DNA of 64,000 nt, taken from assembly GCF_041381155.1 (NCBI RefSeq), contig NC_091135.1, forward strand, positions 3,117,620 to 3,181,619, read 5' to 3'. The stretch is from Argopecten irradians (lineage: Eukaryota > Mollusca > Bivalvia > Pectinida > Pectinidae). Each line of letters starts with the position of its first letter. The first letter of the stretch is position 1. The position numbers and the translations under genes were made by a program. Under the pieces are notes generated by a model. The model made no database searches. It was given only the letters and a program-made list of their open reading frames with translations, and was not told the DNA's origin. Positions 38,986 to 51,411 of the stretch are shown piece after piece.

Positions 38986-41205
38986 CCGATACTTATTATC
39001 ACCTCATCGACACTTATTATCACCACTGTCACTTTTTATCACCACCGATACTTATTTTCACCATCGATACTTATTTTCACCACCGATACTTTTTATCACC
39101 ACCGATACTTATTATCACCACCGATACTTATTTTCACCATCGATACTTGTTATCACCATCGATACTTATTTTCACCACCGATACTTTTTATCACCACCGA
39201 TACTTATTGTCACCACCGATACCTATTGTCACCATCGATACTTATTGTCACAATCGATACTTGTTATCAACACCTTTACTTATTATCACCACCGATACTT
39301 ATTATCACCTTACCGACATTTATTGTCACATCATCGATACTTATCATCACCATCGGTACTTAATAGCATCACCGATACCTATTGTAACCTAACCGATACT
39401 TATTATCGCCACCGATACTTATTATCACCTTACCGACATTTATTGTCACATCATCGATACTTATCATCACCATCGGTACTTATCATCATCATCGGTACTT
39501 AATAGCATCACCGATACCTATTGCAACCTAACCGATACTTATTAGTACCAACGATACTTATTATCGCCACCGATACTTATTATCACCGATACTTATTATC
39601 ACCGATACTTATTATCACCGATACTTATAATCATCATCGATACTTAAATTCACCTCACCGATACTTATTAGCACCATAGATACTTAATATAACCTTACTG
39701 ATACTTTTTATCACTGACGATACTTAATAGCACCACCAATACTTATTATAACCTTACCGATCCTTTTTTCACCATCGATACTTTTCATCACAACCGATAC
39801 TTATAATCACCATCGATACTTATTGTCACCTCATCGATACTTATCACCTTACCGGTACTTGTTATCACCACCGATACTTAATATCACCATCGATACTTAT
39901 TATCACCTTACCGACATTGATTGTCACATCATCGATACTTATCATCACCATCGGTACTTAATAGCATCACCGATACCTATTGTAACCTAACCGATACTTA
40001 TCACAACCGATACTTATTATCGCCACCGATACTTATTATCGCCACCGATACTTATTAAGTTATTGTCACCACCGATACTTATTATCGCCACCGATACTTA
40101 TTAAGTTATTGTCACCACCGATACTTATTATCGCCACCGATACTTATTAAGTTATTGTCACCACCGATACTTATTAAGTTATTGTCACCACCGATACTTA
40201 TTATCGCCACCGATACTTATTAAGTTATTGTCACCACCGATACTTATTAAGTTATTGTCACCACCGATACTTATTATCGCCACCGATACTTATTAAGTTA
40301 TTGTCACCACCGATACTTATTAAGTTATTGTCACCACCGATACTTATTATCGCCACCGATACTTATTAAGTTATTGTCACCACCGATACTTATTATCGCC
40401 ACCGATACTTATTAATTTATTATCGCCAACGATACTTATTATCGCCACCGATACTTATTAATTATTATCGCCAACGATACTTATTATCGCCACCGATACT
40501 TATTAAGTTATTTCGCCAACGATACTTATTATCGCCACCGATACTTATTAAGTTATTGTCACCACCGATACTTATTAAGTTATTGTCACCACCGATACTT
40601 ATTAAGTTATTGTCACCACCGATACTTATTAAGTTATTGTCACCACCGATACTTATTAAGTTATTGTCACCACCGATACTTATTATCGCCACCGATACTT
40701 ATTAAGTTATTGTCACCACCGATACTTATTGTCACCACCGATACTTATTATCCACGCTTTAGTCACCACGATACTTATTAAGTTATTGTCACCACCGATA
40801 CTTATTAAGTTATGTCACCACGATACTTATTAAGTTATTGTCACCACCGATACTTATTAAGTTTATTGTCATGTCACCACCGATACTTATTAAGTTATTG
40901 TCACCACCGATACTTATTAAGTTATTGTCACCACCGATACTTATTAACCGTTATTGTCACCACCGATACTTATTAAGTTATTGTCACCACCGATACTTAT
41001 TAAGTTATTGTCACCACCGATACTTATTAAGTTATTGTCACCACCGATACTTATTAAGTTATTGTCACCACCGATACTTACATGTATTGTCACCATCGAT
41101 ACTTATTAAGTTATTGTCACCACCGATACTCACTATCACCTTACCGATCCTTATAATCACCAACGATACCTATCATCTTTTCGATACTTATTATCACTTT
41201 ATCGT
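38986..41205 (+). repeat. 19-bp / 27-bp CCGATACTTATT minisatellite
   Basis: A 2.2-kb array built on ACCGATACTTATTATCACC (19 bp). It is degenerate in the left half (38.99-40.0 kb). From about 40.0 kb the dominant unit becomes 27 bp, ACCGATACTT-ATTAAGTTAT-TGTCACC, much more homogeneous, mixed with 18-19-bp units carrying TCGCC. The 27-bp unit is frame-preserving, hence spurious ORFs with 9-residue periods on both strands. The array lies just beyond the 3' end of the GPCR gene. Confidence 0.95.
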
Positions 41206-41359
41206 GGTTGACAGTACACAGCACGATAAATATGTTTACATCATTTTAACCATATAAAAGGTTGAAACAATCCATCGTGAAATTTTATTTGGTCTTTATA
41301 TTAGTTAAAAATTGGAATTATAAACATGCAAATTGTGGGAAACTCAAATTAGATTTAAA

Positions 41360-41571
41360 TTAACAACTTTCAACTCGCTGGAAACCTGTTTTAGCATTCA
41401 CGATGGTAAGTAACAATAAAAAGTCATGGACATTACTTTCATATCGTTTGTAATGATATAATATTCTAAACAGCTTGAGATCCATATTTTGTACCTTTTC
41501 CGGTAATTGATGTCTCCATAGCGACCGTCTCCCTTTGACGTCTCTGATGCCTCGTGGACGATTGCGACAAT
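41360..41571 (-). CDS. Candidate GPCR exon E: alternative cytoplasmic tail
   Basis: Acceptor taataacAG|ATTGTCGC is in phase with the internal donor of exon D and opens 69 codons (DCRNRPRGIRDVKGRRSLWR, ...) ending at TAA 41362-41360. The basic, hydrophilic start suits a GPCR tail. An AATAAA signal on the minus strand lies at 41289-41284, about 70 bases beyond this stop, whereas the exon D stop has none nearby. I therefore slightly favour the version with exon E. Confidence 0.5.
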
Positions 41572-44500
41572 CTGTTATTATACTGTTGATAAAAAACACA
41601 TAAATAGTGTTTATTCTAATTTGGAATAAAGAAACATGTTTCATACGTTAAATAAAATCGACGATTAGCCGTTTACCCACCCTTCTCTTCTTCCATATTG
41701 CTGTAGCTGTGTAAAGGAATGGGTTGACCGAGGAATTGATGGGCAGCACAAACACTATCACCCAGGCATAAGCCAAGTCCGATATCTTCATTCCAAGTTT
41801 GGCCATTACTCCTAGAACACCAACAATGATATCTAGATTATTTCACAGGTGACCTTCACGTTATGTACATCCAGCATTGGACAAATGATATATAACAACC
41901 ACTCTTCTACAAATAAGTGTACGAAAGAATTCTGATTCATGCGGAAGATTGAACTTGGGTGATAAATTTTCTATCATTAAACGTTGTCAAGAAACAAGGC
42001 ACCTCTGTATTATAAGTTTTAGTTTGCTTACTGGTTCTGGTGTTTTAGTGGGATCACATTGAACGCACGAGTGTCTCTTCATTTTTTTGGGGTGGGGGAG
42101 GGGAATTTATCTTTTGGGTTTTTTCTTTTTACTTTTTTTTTTCTTTTGGAGAAGTTTACTTTGGAGATGGAGATGTGTGAGCAGTGTGTACGCGTGCGTG
42201 GATATGTATTTTTAGGGGCCGCGGTGGCCGACTGGTTAAGATGTCCCGACATATTACCACAAGCCCTCCATCTCTCGGTCGCGGGTTCGAATCCCATATA
42301 GGGCAGTTGCCAGGTACTGACTGCTGGTCGGTGGTTTTTTCTCCGGGTTTTTCATGACTGGCAAATCATTAAATGACCCTGGTTGTTAATAGGACGTTAA
42401 ATTAATAATAGACAGGTACGTTTTGGGGGGTTTCTAATTTATTTGTTTTTGTTTTATTATATAATAAATTTATAAATGTTTTCTTTGTTTTAAAGCTGGT
42501 GAAATTTAAGTTTTTGCCAAATCAATACATATAGAATATCCAATACTTGGTTGACAGTAAACGATAATCGAGACAGAAATAAGACCATACATCGAGTTTA
42601 AAGAAGACTACATAAAGAGATATATACGGATAATTCATCTAAATTATAATGAAAAGTGATCAAGAAAACAAAAATAAGAAATAAAAATTATTTAATAAAA
42701 AGTTATATAAATTTTCAACATTTTCCTCTTTACATTTAACATATTAGTACACTTACCCATAACACCCACCGGGAACCAGCAGCAGAAATCCGTAGCAACG
42801 ACGAGGAACAGGGTTTTGGCCACAGTTTTTTCTCTTTGTAATTTTATTGAAGTTGCGATTCCCTTTGTTTTCCTTTTGATGGTGCACAAAATTAACACTT
42901 GACCAATAGCTATAACGCTAAATATGAAACTATTCAAATAGACGAATACTGCAAAGGAGTATTCGGCTCCGTCCTGCTCCTCACCTAGAAGAGGCAAGGC
43001 GAGACACACTCCAGCTTGTGAATAATATTCACCTTTGAAATAAGACTGAAAGGACGAAACCGGAACGATAGCAAGGGTGATAGAAACTATCCAACAAAGG
43101 CATGAGACGCCTACCGCCTGGGTCCAGGAGATCCGCCAGCGGGCCAGGTGTGACAGCGGTAATACTATGACCAGAAGTCTGTCCAGTGTGACCAGAAGTA
43201 TCAGAAATGTGGACATCTCACTGGATATAAAGGAAAGAATTCCTGCCACCGTACAGTAGACACTGTTGCGCCACTCTTGGTCGTTCCAAGCGTATTCGCC
43301 GCTGTAGTAGACATCCGCTATCCCGATGATTGCTAGATATATCCCCATCAGGAAATCAGATACGGCAAGATTCATCACAAAGATGGCATACGTGTTCTTT
43401 ATGTTTTCTTTATCGAACAGAAACCTGTAAACAAGTACGGCCACGTTCCCTGTCAAAGCAGTTATACCAATAACCCAAAGGAACACCCGAAGTACGCCCG
43501 TGCTAATCAAGTCAGTGCAAGAAGAAATGGCATCACTTCTAGCTATATCACATCCGCCCCCAAGGCAATCGGAATCATTATCCTTTATTTCTAAACACTT
43601 TTCTTCAGTAACAGATTTTGGTTTATTGCAGCATATAAATGGTATATATGTGAGCAAATATCTTAAATGGTCTAATCCTTCAAAAATATGTTGGGTGATG
43701 TCCAGTTTATTGCCCATTATATTTAAAAGATACAAATGGCTTACATGTTTAAAGGTGCCGTCCTGAAATCGCCTAATGTGGTTGCGTGAAATGTCTAACA
43801 GTTTAGTGCTATTAGGTAACCTAGGGAGATCCTTGATTTCGTTACTATTCAATCGTAGGTAAACACGACTAGTTATTCCCTGAAATGTAGAGTCGGTCAA
43901 ACGGTTCAACTTATTGTAGGACAAATCTAACAAGGTCAGAGCAGGCATATTGCTAAACACTAGGCCAGGAAGATATTCTAAGGCGTTATGGTTGAGATCC
44001 AGATATCTAAGTGCAAACAATTCTCCAAATGCATTTTCATGTAGAGTCTCGATTCGATTCTTATCCAGTTTCAAAACAATGAGTCTTTCCAATCCGTCGA
44101 AAATACCTTTAGAAAGTTCACTTATTGCATTTTTTGACATGTCAAGCAGAACAAGACTTTTCAATCCTTGAAATGTTAAGTCGCTTATCTTTGAAATTCT
44201 GTTACCCTCGAGATGAATCATAGCCAGACCCGGCAATTTTCTAAACACAAATGGCGAGAGACTCTCAATCGTATTGAAAGACAAAGACAAATTAAAAAGA
44301 TGCGAAAGGTTTTTAAACAGTCCTCCGGGAATAACAGAAATTTGATTGTTTCCCAGCGAAATGTATGATAGCTTATACAATCGATATAAGGCACGATCAG
44401 AGATATACTTGAGCTCGTTGCGCGATAGATCAAGAATAGATAGATTATCTAGTCCCGTGAACGTCCAACTGCTGATCAGCGTAATTTTATTTCCTTGTAG

Positions 44501-47500
44501 AAATAGGTACTTTAGAGCGGTCAGAGTTTTAAAGACATATCTTGGTATAGACGACAATCTGTTGTCAGCCATATCGAGTTTAGAGAGTTCATGTAGATCT
44601 TTGAACACATGTCTATGCAAGCTGGATATATTGTTCCTATTTAAATATAATTCTTTGAGTTTGAAACGACTTGCGAAGCTTGAATTAGATAGACTGCCGA
44701 TTGCATTTCCGGATAGGTCAACTTTTGCTAGTTCTTCCAACCCAAAGAAAGTGGCCTGTGTTATAACTGTTAGGCGGTTATTAGCCAGGTGTAATTTTTC
44801 TATATAGAAAAGGTCATAGAAGACATAGTCAGGCAAAGTGTTTAGTGCATTATTGGACAAATCGAGTGTTGTTATATAATATAAGTTCAAAAATGTGTTT
44901 GGATTGAGTTCAGATATTTCATTATCGTTTAGACGAAGATCCCAGAGGTTGGGAAGCGGGTGAAAAATATTTTCAGGTAGAGAGACTAATACGTTATGCG
45001 ACAAATCCAGAAACTGAAGATCTGGTACTTTTGAGAAAGTATTATTTGCCAGATGGGAGATCTTGTTATGGGAAAGATCCAGTGACATAAGAACAGACGT
45101 ACGATTAAATGCTTCTTCTGGGATTACCGTTATTTTGTTGTGAGAAAGATTTAAGATACGTAATATTGTGTTTTTATGAAATAAATGCCCTGATATCTGT
45201 TCTAATCTGTTGAATGACAGATTAAGAGTTTCCAACGAAAACAGTTCATGAAATAGGTAACCCGACAGGGAGGACAATTTGTTTTTGGACATGTCCAAAA
45301 ACGACAGGCGATTTAGCCCCTTCAATAGATTGCGGTACGCAACTGAGACATCCGTCAGGATGAGATACCGAATGGATGACCTTTTCAGAAAGTCAGGAAA
45401 TCGAGAACCATTTCCACTGAGCCTAACTGGCAAATCAATGAGCGAAAAATCATAAGAATAATGGTGCATATTCACTGTTACTCCAATACACATGCACAGA
45501 GGGGGGCAAGGTATATCCGGGTCTGTGTTTCTATTACAAACATTTGGCAAGGGTTTTCTGTAATAATTGTCAGATACACAGTGCTGCAGTTCAACACAAC
45601 TGTCCATGTCTGAAAAAAAATCAAAATATGTAAAACAGCAGTATACACGAAACCATACATTACATGTGAAAAGCCTTAACAAAAACAATAGTTCTTTTTA
45701 CTTCGCTCATATGTTATAGGTCAACAATAGTTCTTTTCACTCATATGTTGTAGTTGAAAAAACCCTATAAAAATTGGTCTGTTCACACATATGTTGTAGG
45801 TGAAAAGCCCTAAAAAACAATAGGTCTTTTCACTCATATCATGTAGGTGAAAAGCCCTACAATAGCAATAGGTCTTCCCATTCGTACGTTGTAGGTGAAA
45901 GCCCTTATTATTTGCTGTATAATGCGCTGACTACGCCACATCAAGACCTCTTGCTCGCGCAAATCACCGCAAAAACGAGGAGGAATACAATGGCAAAGAT
46001 GTTTTTCTATTAGAAGCTGAAAACGAGGGTTGCTAAATTGATATATTTGAAATTCCAAGTTCTTATTGTGATCGGATAAATAAGTGCTGGAAAAGTCCAT
46101 AGTACAGGGATAGGCATGATAACCCAGGTGATGGAAATAATAATGTTTTATCTATGTTATGAACTGTTTATGAAGTGATCATATATGCATTATCATTAAC
46201 TACCCTGTATATCTGGAAAGACTGCTTATCAGAATTACTCGATTGAGATTCAGTGCTCTCTGTAAAGTATACATATATAGTTTTGTTTCATAATAACATA
46301 CTTACAACACAAATTTCCATTCTCAGGACAACGAATGTCACATCCATAACTGAGATACTGACAAACTTCAGATACAGAACATGTGAACTCCAATTCGGTA
46401 TTGGTCAATCCTAGAAATGATAAAACTTTGTAAAGATACCACACCGCTGACAAATGGTATTTTCTCTCTATCAAAAGCATGAGGAGACGAACTACTGCTT
46501 GCGCATGCACCATAAGAAAAATAAATTATTTTGTGTTTGTTTTTGCGTTCTTATCATCCTTATCATTCCTTTTAAAGCTAACCCCTGTGCTTGGACTGAG
46601 GTGACCAAGATTACATTTACGGTCTCGGAATAGCAGTTGTTTTTTTATGCTGTACACATGTTACTTACGTATGGTCATGCAAAACTAACAGTCGAAAACA
46701 CATACATTGTATATCTAGATCTGATACCCGATGAAAAGTTACGTAATATTTCACCACGACCGAGTGCATCGTGAATAAAGATAGGCCTAGGACGTCTCCT
46801 TTCAGGCATCTTATGGAATTTACAGTGTATTATTAGTCTAGTTAAAAATAATACAAGGTTTGTTTTAGTACGAGACCTAGGAAAGGCGAGACGACGAGTT
46901 GCTTTCCGTGTCCAGCACCAAAATAAAACTTGTATTGTAAGATACTAACCATATCTGCTATCTATCCTTCAATGATTTCCTTACATTATACAAGTAGATT
47001 ACATTCACTACGAGAGCAGGTTGCCGCCTATTTACATAATTTCTCTCGGAGCGAGACGCTTCTTTGATGACATTGAAAAGTTTCATTCATTAAATTAAAC
47101 CGAATGAGAGTGTAGGCCTTTTTACTACCGTGGGAAATATAAAAGCGCCTTCACAAACAGTTCTATTCATTATCTACAGTGTGCCATAGCACTGACGCAA
47201 TATAGAAATACTAAAAAAACAATGATTACCCATCTAAGATTAACTTTACAATACAAGCCATGAGCTAAGAAAAAGTCGACACCGCCATACGAGGGTTTCG
47301 GTATCGTAAAAATAATGTCATTCCGATGAATGTGACGTCATTGCTTAATGCCACTTTGAATCAAAATAAAGAGATCAAACATTTATTTACTGACATCGAA
47401 ACATTTTTTTCCATCGCAACTGTTACAGAAAATTCTAATTATCTGGTACTATGCCCAACCAATATCAATATTAGTACCGAAAATGCATTGTTTATTGATG

Positions 47501-49747
47501 TTGGTACGTTTCTTTTGTTGAGTTTAAATTCGCAAAGCCGAAGGGCGTCAGATCGCTTGTTTTCAACCGGATTAAACACCGTAGTAATAAAAATCTTTCA
47601 AGCCTGGCAACAATGAATATTTGCATCTGGGGACATAGGGACACTACAAGTTGATTTTCTCCCAGAGTAAATCAGTCCCAATATATTGTTTTTGCTGGAA
47701 CACTAAAATACAGAACAGTTTGAATTATGAAGATACCTTGGAAAGTATTTTTAATTATTATAATAATATATCATGAAAATGCCATTATTTCTTATTTATT
47801 TTTCAATAATTTAATTTCATATGTTACACTCATTGCTATAATTAAGATCTTTCAGGTAATTTTTTCCATAGACCGAAAGAACTGTGCGTCAATTATCATG
47901 ATAATATAATGATAATGATCATATTTACACAACGGTTTCGCTGGGAATTTTATAAGCGGCACAGTCATTGGCCAAACTGAATTCTTTTATCTGCGCCACA
48001 AATTAATATTTTTATTGTAAAAGTAAGTAAACTCACGGAAATGTATGCCTTATTAGTACCTGAGTGAGTCAGACAAAAAACAAACGGACGGAAATTCTTT
48101 CTTATAGACGCTTCGCGTAATGCCTACCGTTTGTGTCTATGACTTCATAACCCCAAAAAATATTGAGAATAATGCTTAATTTAAATTTTAAGCATTGGTT
48201 ATCATATTTTTACATGCATTGGTTTGAAAGATTCATTAACCTGAATTAGAGTGAATCTTGAACTTTTTTGCCCTTTTGAACTCTGATTGTGGTATTAGTA
48301 CGTCAGAGCCTAACTGCCAATGTAAATACTGGAAAAGTATCATACATTGGGCTTAGTAGCAACATATTGAAACTCAACAGCGGCAATGCAAATATTTTAG
48401 ATAATATACACAACACAACATGTACAGATCACAGATACATGAGAGACAAATACAAAGATGCTATATTTGAAGAGCTATTTTAGATTACATATAACATAAC
48501 ATTATACATACATAATGTGACCACTCACATAGAGATTTCTTTAGAATTTTATATATTTATATTAATATATTTTTGTGTTTATATATTTTTCCGTGACTGT
48601 TCTCGTTCATACTTTGTCGGCGGTGATTCATCTTAAATAGTTAATATCATATAAAAAACAAATCCAAAGAATATCTGGTGTTTATATGGTAATGAGGTCA
48701 TCAAATTATTAATATATTATCTTATCATGAGTTTATCGTGCAAATAAAGTAAACTGCAAATTAACTGACGTACCGCCAATGTTTCAAACTTTTTTTATCT
48801 CTATTCATTAAAATGTTCAATTTCAAACATAGAGAAAATTCTTGATACAATTAGTATGATAGCTGTGTATCATTGCAGAAGTATGTGCAATGATAACCAC
48901 CCGAAATAAGCATAGATTAAGCCAATATGCAACATTTGTTTTTGCTTTTGCATCTATAAATCATAGAACGTACCTTTGAAGTAACTTTATATTTCTCCTG
49001 AAAATACATCGTACTACCAACATATTCAGACAGATTTAATATGTGATATATACAAACCATTATTCATGCACATTTAAAGTGTAATCTATATAAACATTGT
49101 ACAATGTACTTAGACAAAAATAGTCGCATCTTACCATGTGGGCACATAGAACGCACCGTGGGATCAGGACTCATTTCTCGCAAAATTGGTGATGAATCTG
49201 TCTTTTCCGTGGAAGGATGAGACCAGTAAGTTGGAATGCCAGTTGTTTTTTCCGTGGAAGTATAATTCCAGTTATAAGTTGTCATTCTCCTCATGTTCCG
49301 AAACACGCTTGTCCTCTCTGCTGATATGGTCGTTCCGACCTGCCATGAAGTTGTAACCTCCGTTTCTATAAACGCCAGGCCTCCATTTTCTGCGTTGTTT
49401 TCTATCCTATTCCTTTTAAGGTGTGTTATTTCCGACTCATTTTCTGTTTGTTGAAGAGATGGTTTTCTGTCCTGTAATATTGTATTGGTGCTGTCCGAGC
49501 GATTGTTGATTTCCAGAGAGGATTGAACTTTATTTGTCATTTCCTCTCGTTCCTCGTTTTCGGTATCACTTTGTTCAGTTTTTTGCTGTTTGTTAGAATC
49601 TCCTACTTTAGTGCCATATAGGTTTGAGTGATTTTGGAATGTATATCCAATTTCCATTTCGACTTCTTTTTCATTTGCAAACACATGCGGATGGAATTGA
49701 ATAAAAAATACAATGTACAGAATATACAAATAAAGGATTTTCAACAT
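41360..49747 (-). CDS. LRR-containing GPCR (GRL101 / relaxin-receptor-like, type C LGR), spliced gene
   Basis: The minus-strand gene has exons A 49747-49135, B 46410-46306, C 45609-42757, D 41811 to 41648 (stop) or to 41677, and optional E 41571-41360. Every junction is GT-AG and every phase agrees (phase 1 throughout). The product has a signal peptide, a Ser/Thr/Glu-rich glycosylatable stalk, a Cys-rich segment, 23 leucine-rich repeats, a Cys-rich hinge and seven helices. It lacks a DRY motif: TM3 is followed by LDRLLVIVLPLSHLAR. TM6 carries ATDFCCWFPVGVMG, characteristic of type C LGRs such as snail GRL101 and the RXFP relaxin receptors. TM7 reads LPINSSVNPFLYT, an NPxxY-like motif. I see no LDL-receptor class A module, which GRL101 and RXFP1/2 normally carry at the N-terminus. 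It is probably a cell-surface receptor for a peptide or glycoprotein ligand; the ligand is unknown. Confidence 0.88.
41648..41811 (-). CDS. GPCR exon D: TM7 and proximal tail
   Basis: Acceptor gtgttctAG|GAGTAATGG joins exon C in phase, giving FPVGVMG-VMAKLGM. It encodes TM7 (SDLAYAWVIVFVLPINSSVN, PFLYT) and a basic ATAIWKKRRV. Two endings are possible. The exon may read on to RLIVDFI and stop at 41648. Alternatively it may splice at GTG G|GTAAAC (exon end 41677) into exon E. Confidence 0.85.
42215..42413 (+). mobile_element. tRNA-derived SINE
   Basis: The 5' part is tRNA-like: GGGGCCGCGGTGGCCGACTG with A-box GTGGCCGACTGGTTA and B-box GGGTTCGAATCCC (about 42283-42295). It continues into GTTGCCAGGTACTGACTGCT, GGTCGGTGG, a TTTTTTCTCCGGG core, and ends ACCCTGGTTGTTAATAGGAC then GTTAAATTAATAATA. 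This core and tail match SINEs I remember from bivalve genomes. It lies in the GPCR intron between exons C and D, antisense to the gene. It is not a functional tRNA: there is no cognate 3' acceptor stem. Confidence 0.88.
42757..45609 (-). CDS. GPCR exon C: 23 LRRs, hinge and TM1-TM6
   Basis: The true exon starts at the acceptor ttttttttcAG|ACATGGAC (45609); the open frame continues upstream to 45688 but that part is intronic. It encodes a cysteine-rich LRR N-cap (CPPLCMC), then 23 repeats of the LxxLxLSxNxI type (first LSFLDMSKNKL, last LYLLNIMGNKL). A hinge follows with CC, C, C, C and C residues before TM1 (GVLRVFLWVIGITALTGNVA). TM2 has NLAVSDFLMGIY. The TM3 cysteine (NSVYCTV) and the ECL2 cysteine (AGVCLALP) can form the usual disulfide. 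The exon ends in TM6 at VMG|GT. A single large exon encoding all LRRs suggests a retro-copied or intron-poor ancestor, since vertebrate LGR genes usually split LRRs one per exon. Confidence 0.93.
45666..45910 (+). repeat. Degenerate ~57-bp tandem repeat, ~4 copies
   Basis: The motif TTCACTCATATGTTGTAGGT followed by GAAAAGCCCTA and AACAATAGGTCTT recurs about four times with substitutions and indels. It lies immediately upstream (transcriptionally) of GPCR exon C, within the B-C intron. Confidence 0.85.
46306..46410 (-). CDS. GPCR exon B: short Cys-rich segment
   Basis: Acceptor catttctAG|GATTGACC and donor TGTGTT|GTAAGT bound a 105-nt exon. It encodes GLTNTELEFTCSVSEVC, QYLSYGCDIRCPENGNLC. 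Five cysteines in about 30 residues suggest a small disulfide domain. The spacing does not match a complete LDL-receptor class A repeat, because the acidic SDE calcium motif is absent. Phase 1 on both sides joins A to C. Confidence 0.65.
46411..49134. other. GPCR intron A-B, no recognised feature
   Basis: AT-rich intron sequence. The plus-strand open frame at 47326-47616 has no recognisable domain and no flanking splice or promoter support. Confidence 0.45.
49135..49747 (-). CDS. GPCR exon A: signal peptide and mucin-like N-terminus
   Basis: The ATG at 49747 starts a 204-codon exon ending CCACATG|GTAAGATG in phase 1. Residues 1-24 (MLKILYLYILYIVFFIQFHP...FA) form a signal peptide. The remainder is hydrophilic, rich in Glu, Asn, Ser and Thr, with several N-x-S/T sites (NHS, NNRS, NES, NYTS) and a repeated TEKT(T/D) motif, then SMCPHG. 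It looks like an extended glycosylated stalk rather than a folded domain. Linkage to exon B is by phase (CAT G|GA) and by the shared cysteine-rich character across the junction. Confidence 0.7.
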
Positions 49748-50868
49748 GTCGATGGCCTGTAAGCCAGGAACAACTTATTTATCAGTTTAGATAATTGAAA
49801 TATTGTTATTCTTTTCGCGAATGAACTAGTTTGCGTCTACAAAAGTACCGTTATAGGGTTTAGTAGAAAAATGTTTAAGCCTTTATACGTCATTGCAACA
49901 ATGAAAAATAGGGAACAGTGCAAAATAATTTCATGACTGATGCGGATTTTTATATATGGTCATAACTGTCCGTTCTGTAACAGTTATTCCCATTGGTCTA
50001 TCTATCGTTAAACGAGTGTTGTTGCGCAAAACATCAGTAACGATATACTGTACATTACATCTACTTAAAACAAGCTCCTACTTGATACCTTATCTAGCTA
50101 TTGATATAAAATACAAGTTACCGAATTGATACACTTGAAGTCAGCAATGACTTCTGTGACTCTGTGACGTAGTTGATTGAAAGCTTACACGCCCAGTGAT
50201 GGTCAGGAACCTAATAGCAAATGCCATGAATAACACATTGTTCATAGTTACATTATAAACTATATGCCGCATTATATTAACGTGTTACATGTTAATGCTT
50301 ATTAAAGAGGATTTTTTCAACAAACGAATTATTAGTTGTATATTGTGGTTCATTTTGACAATAACGTATCACCATAATTAATATTTTATCTTAAGGATGT
50401 TCTGCTCTGAGAAGTGAAAAAAATTCTTGTAATAAACTTTTTTTCATATAGAGTTTTGGACATAGGAGTTCATACCATAAAAGAAAAGAAAAAATATATG
50501 TCTGTGCTCGTTTTTGAGCTATTGTCACTCAAAGATATCTAGTCGACAAAATATTGGAATTTATGCGAATTTTGCCGTTTTGACCATGTACACAAGAGAT
50601 TAAAGCCACATTTTCCTGATTAGGTCTTTGATATGTATGGATATTTGTAGAATTTACTTTCCAGTGGTCTTCTTTAACAAATATACCAGTTCTGGTTAAT
50701 AAGACTCATATTTTTTTCTCAGAATTACAACATATGCTACCCCTAACCCTTAATTTTGAACTACAAAATGCACCATTTTCAGCATTTTTTTGCCAAATTT
50801 AGCCCTTTATAGGAATGGTTCTGGTATTAAAGTTTTGTTAATATTTTGCAAATCAATAGGAAAAGAGT
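49748..50868. other. Upstream of GPCR gene, no recognised feature
   Basis: Presumed promoter region of the minus-strand GPCR gene on the left, then AT-rich sequence up to the MULE insertion. The sequence abutting the insertion at 50869 resumes at 57009 after it. No TATA box or other element could be assigned with confidence. Confidence 0.35.
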
Positions 50869-50880
50869 TGTTCTTTCTAA

Positions 50881-50985
50881 GAATCTAGGTTAAAACGGCC
50901 CTAGTGCAATAACGGCCCTAGTAAAAACGGCCCTAGCGTCAGAACGGCCCTAGTTAAAACGGCCCTAGTTTTAAATAGCCATAGT
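50881..50985 (+). repeat. MULE left terminal inverted repeat with five sub-repeats
   Basis: ACGGCCCTAG occurs five times at roughly 15-17-bp spacing, joined by TTAAA-, TGCAATA-, TAAAA-, CGTCAGA- and TTAAA-type spacers. The same spacers appear in inverted order in the right end, so the whole tract is one inverted repeat. Confidence 0.9.
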
Positions 50986-51411
50986 AATAAAATACTTTTA
51001 AAGACATATGTATTTAATATGTTGTCCATTTAGAGTTCTAATTGAAGTTTATTTAAAGGATAAATCGAAAAAAAGATAATTTGTTGAAATTGATAAGCCA
51101 ATGTATATATATAAGATAATGATTACATTTATATAGTATTATGCATAAATATATACAAGTTGATTATTATACTTATATCAAGTGTATTAATGGGAAAAGA
51201 TATTTAAATTTTATTAAACTTTGTACATGTTGTGAAGATTAATGTACATAATATATATATATATATTTATTACCGTTTTCACATAATTTTAATGTTATCG
51301 TTGTGAAACGATTGATTTCATTATGTTGAAATGTATAGATACGACATAGATACGGATAAGTAATTAAGATTTATTTTCATAATAAATACTTTATATGAGG
51401 GTGTCTGCCAA

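Noticed and set aside
40465-41257. ORFs with ISIGGDNNL and LSPPILIKL repeats
   Set aside because: Frame-preserving 27-bp minisatellite; not genes.
42215-42300. tRNA gene
   Set aside because: A and B boxes are present, but there is no acceptor-stem pairing and the sequence runs into a SINE core and tail.
45610-45688. Upstream extension of the GPCR ORF (MFLLRLFTCNVW...)
   Set aside because: It looks like a signal peptide but lies before a strong acceptor (ttttttttcag). The spliced B-C junction is in phase and continues the cysteine-rich domain, so this stretch is read as intron.
47326-47616. 96-codon plus-strand ORF in the GPCR intron
   Set aside because: No recognised domain, no promoter or splice context; compatible with chance in AT-rich DNA.
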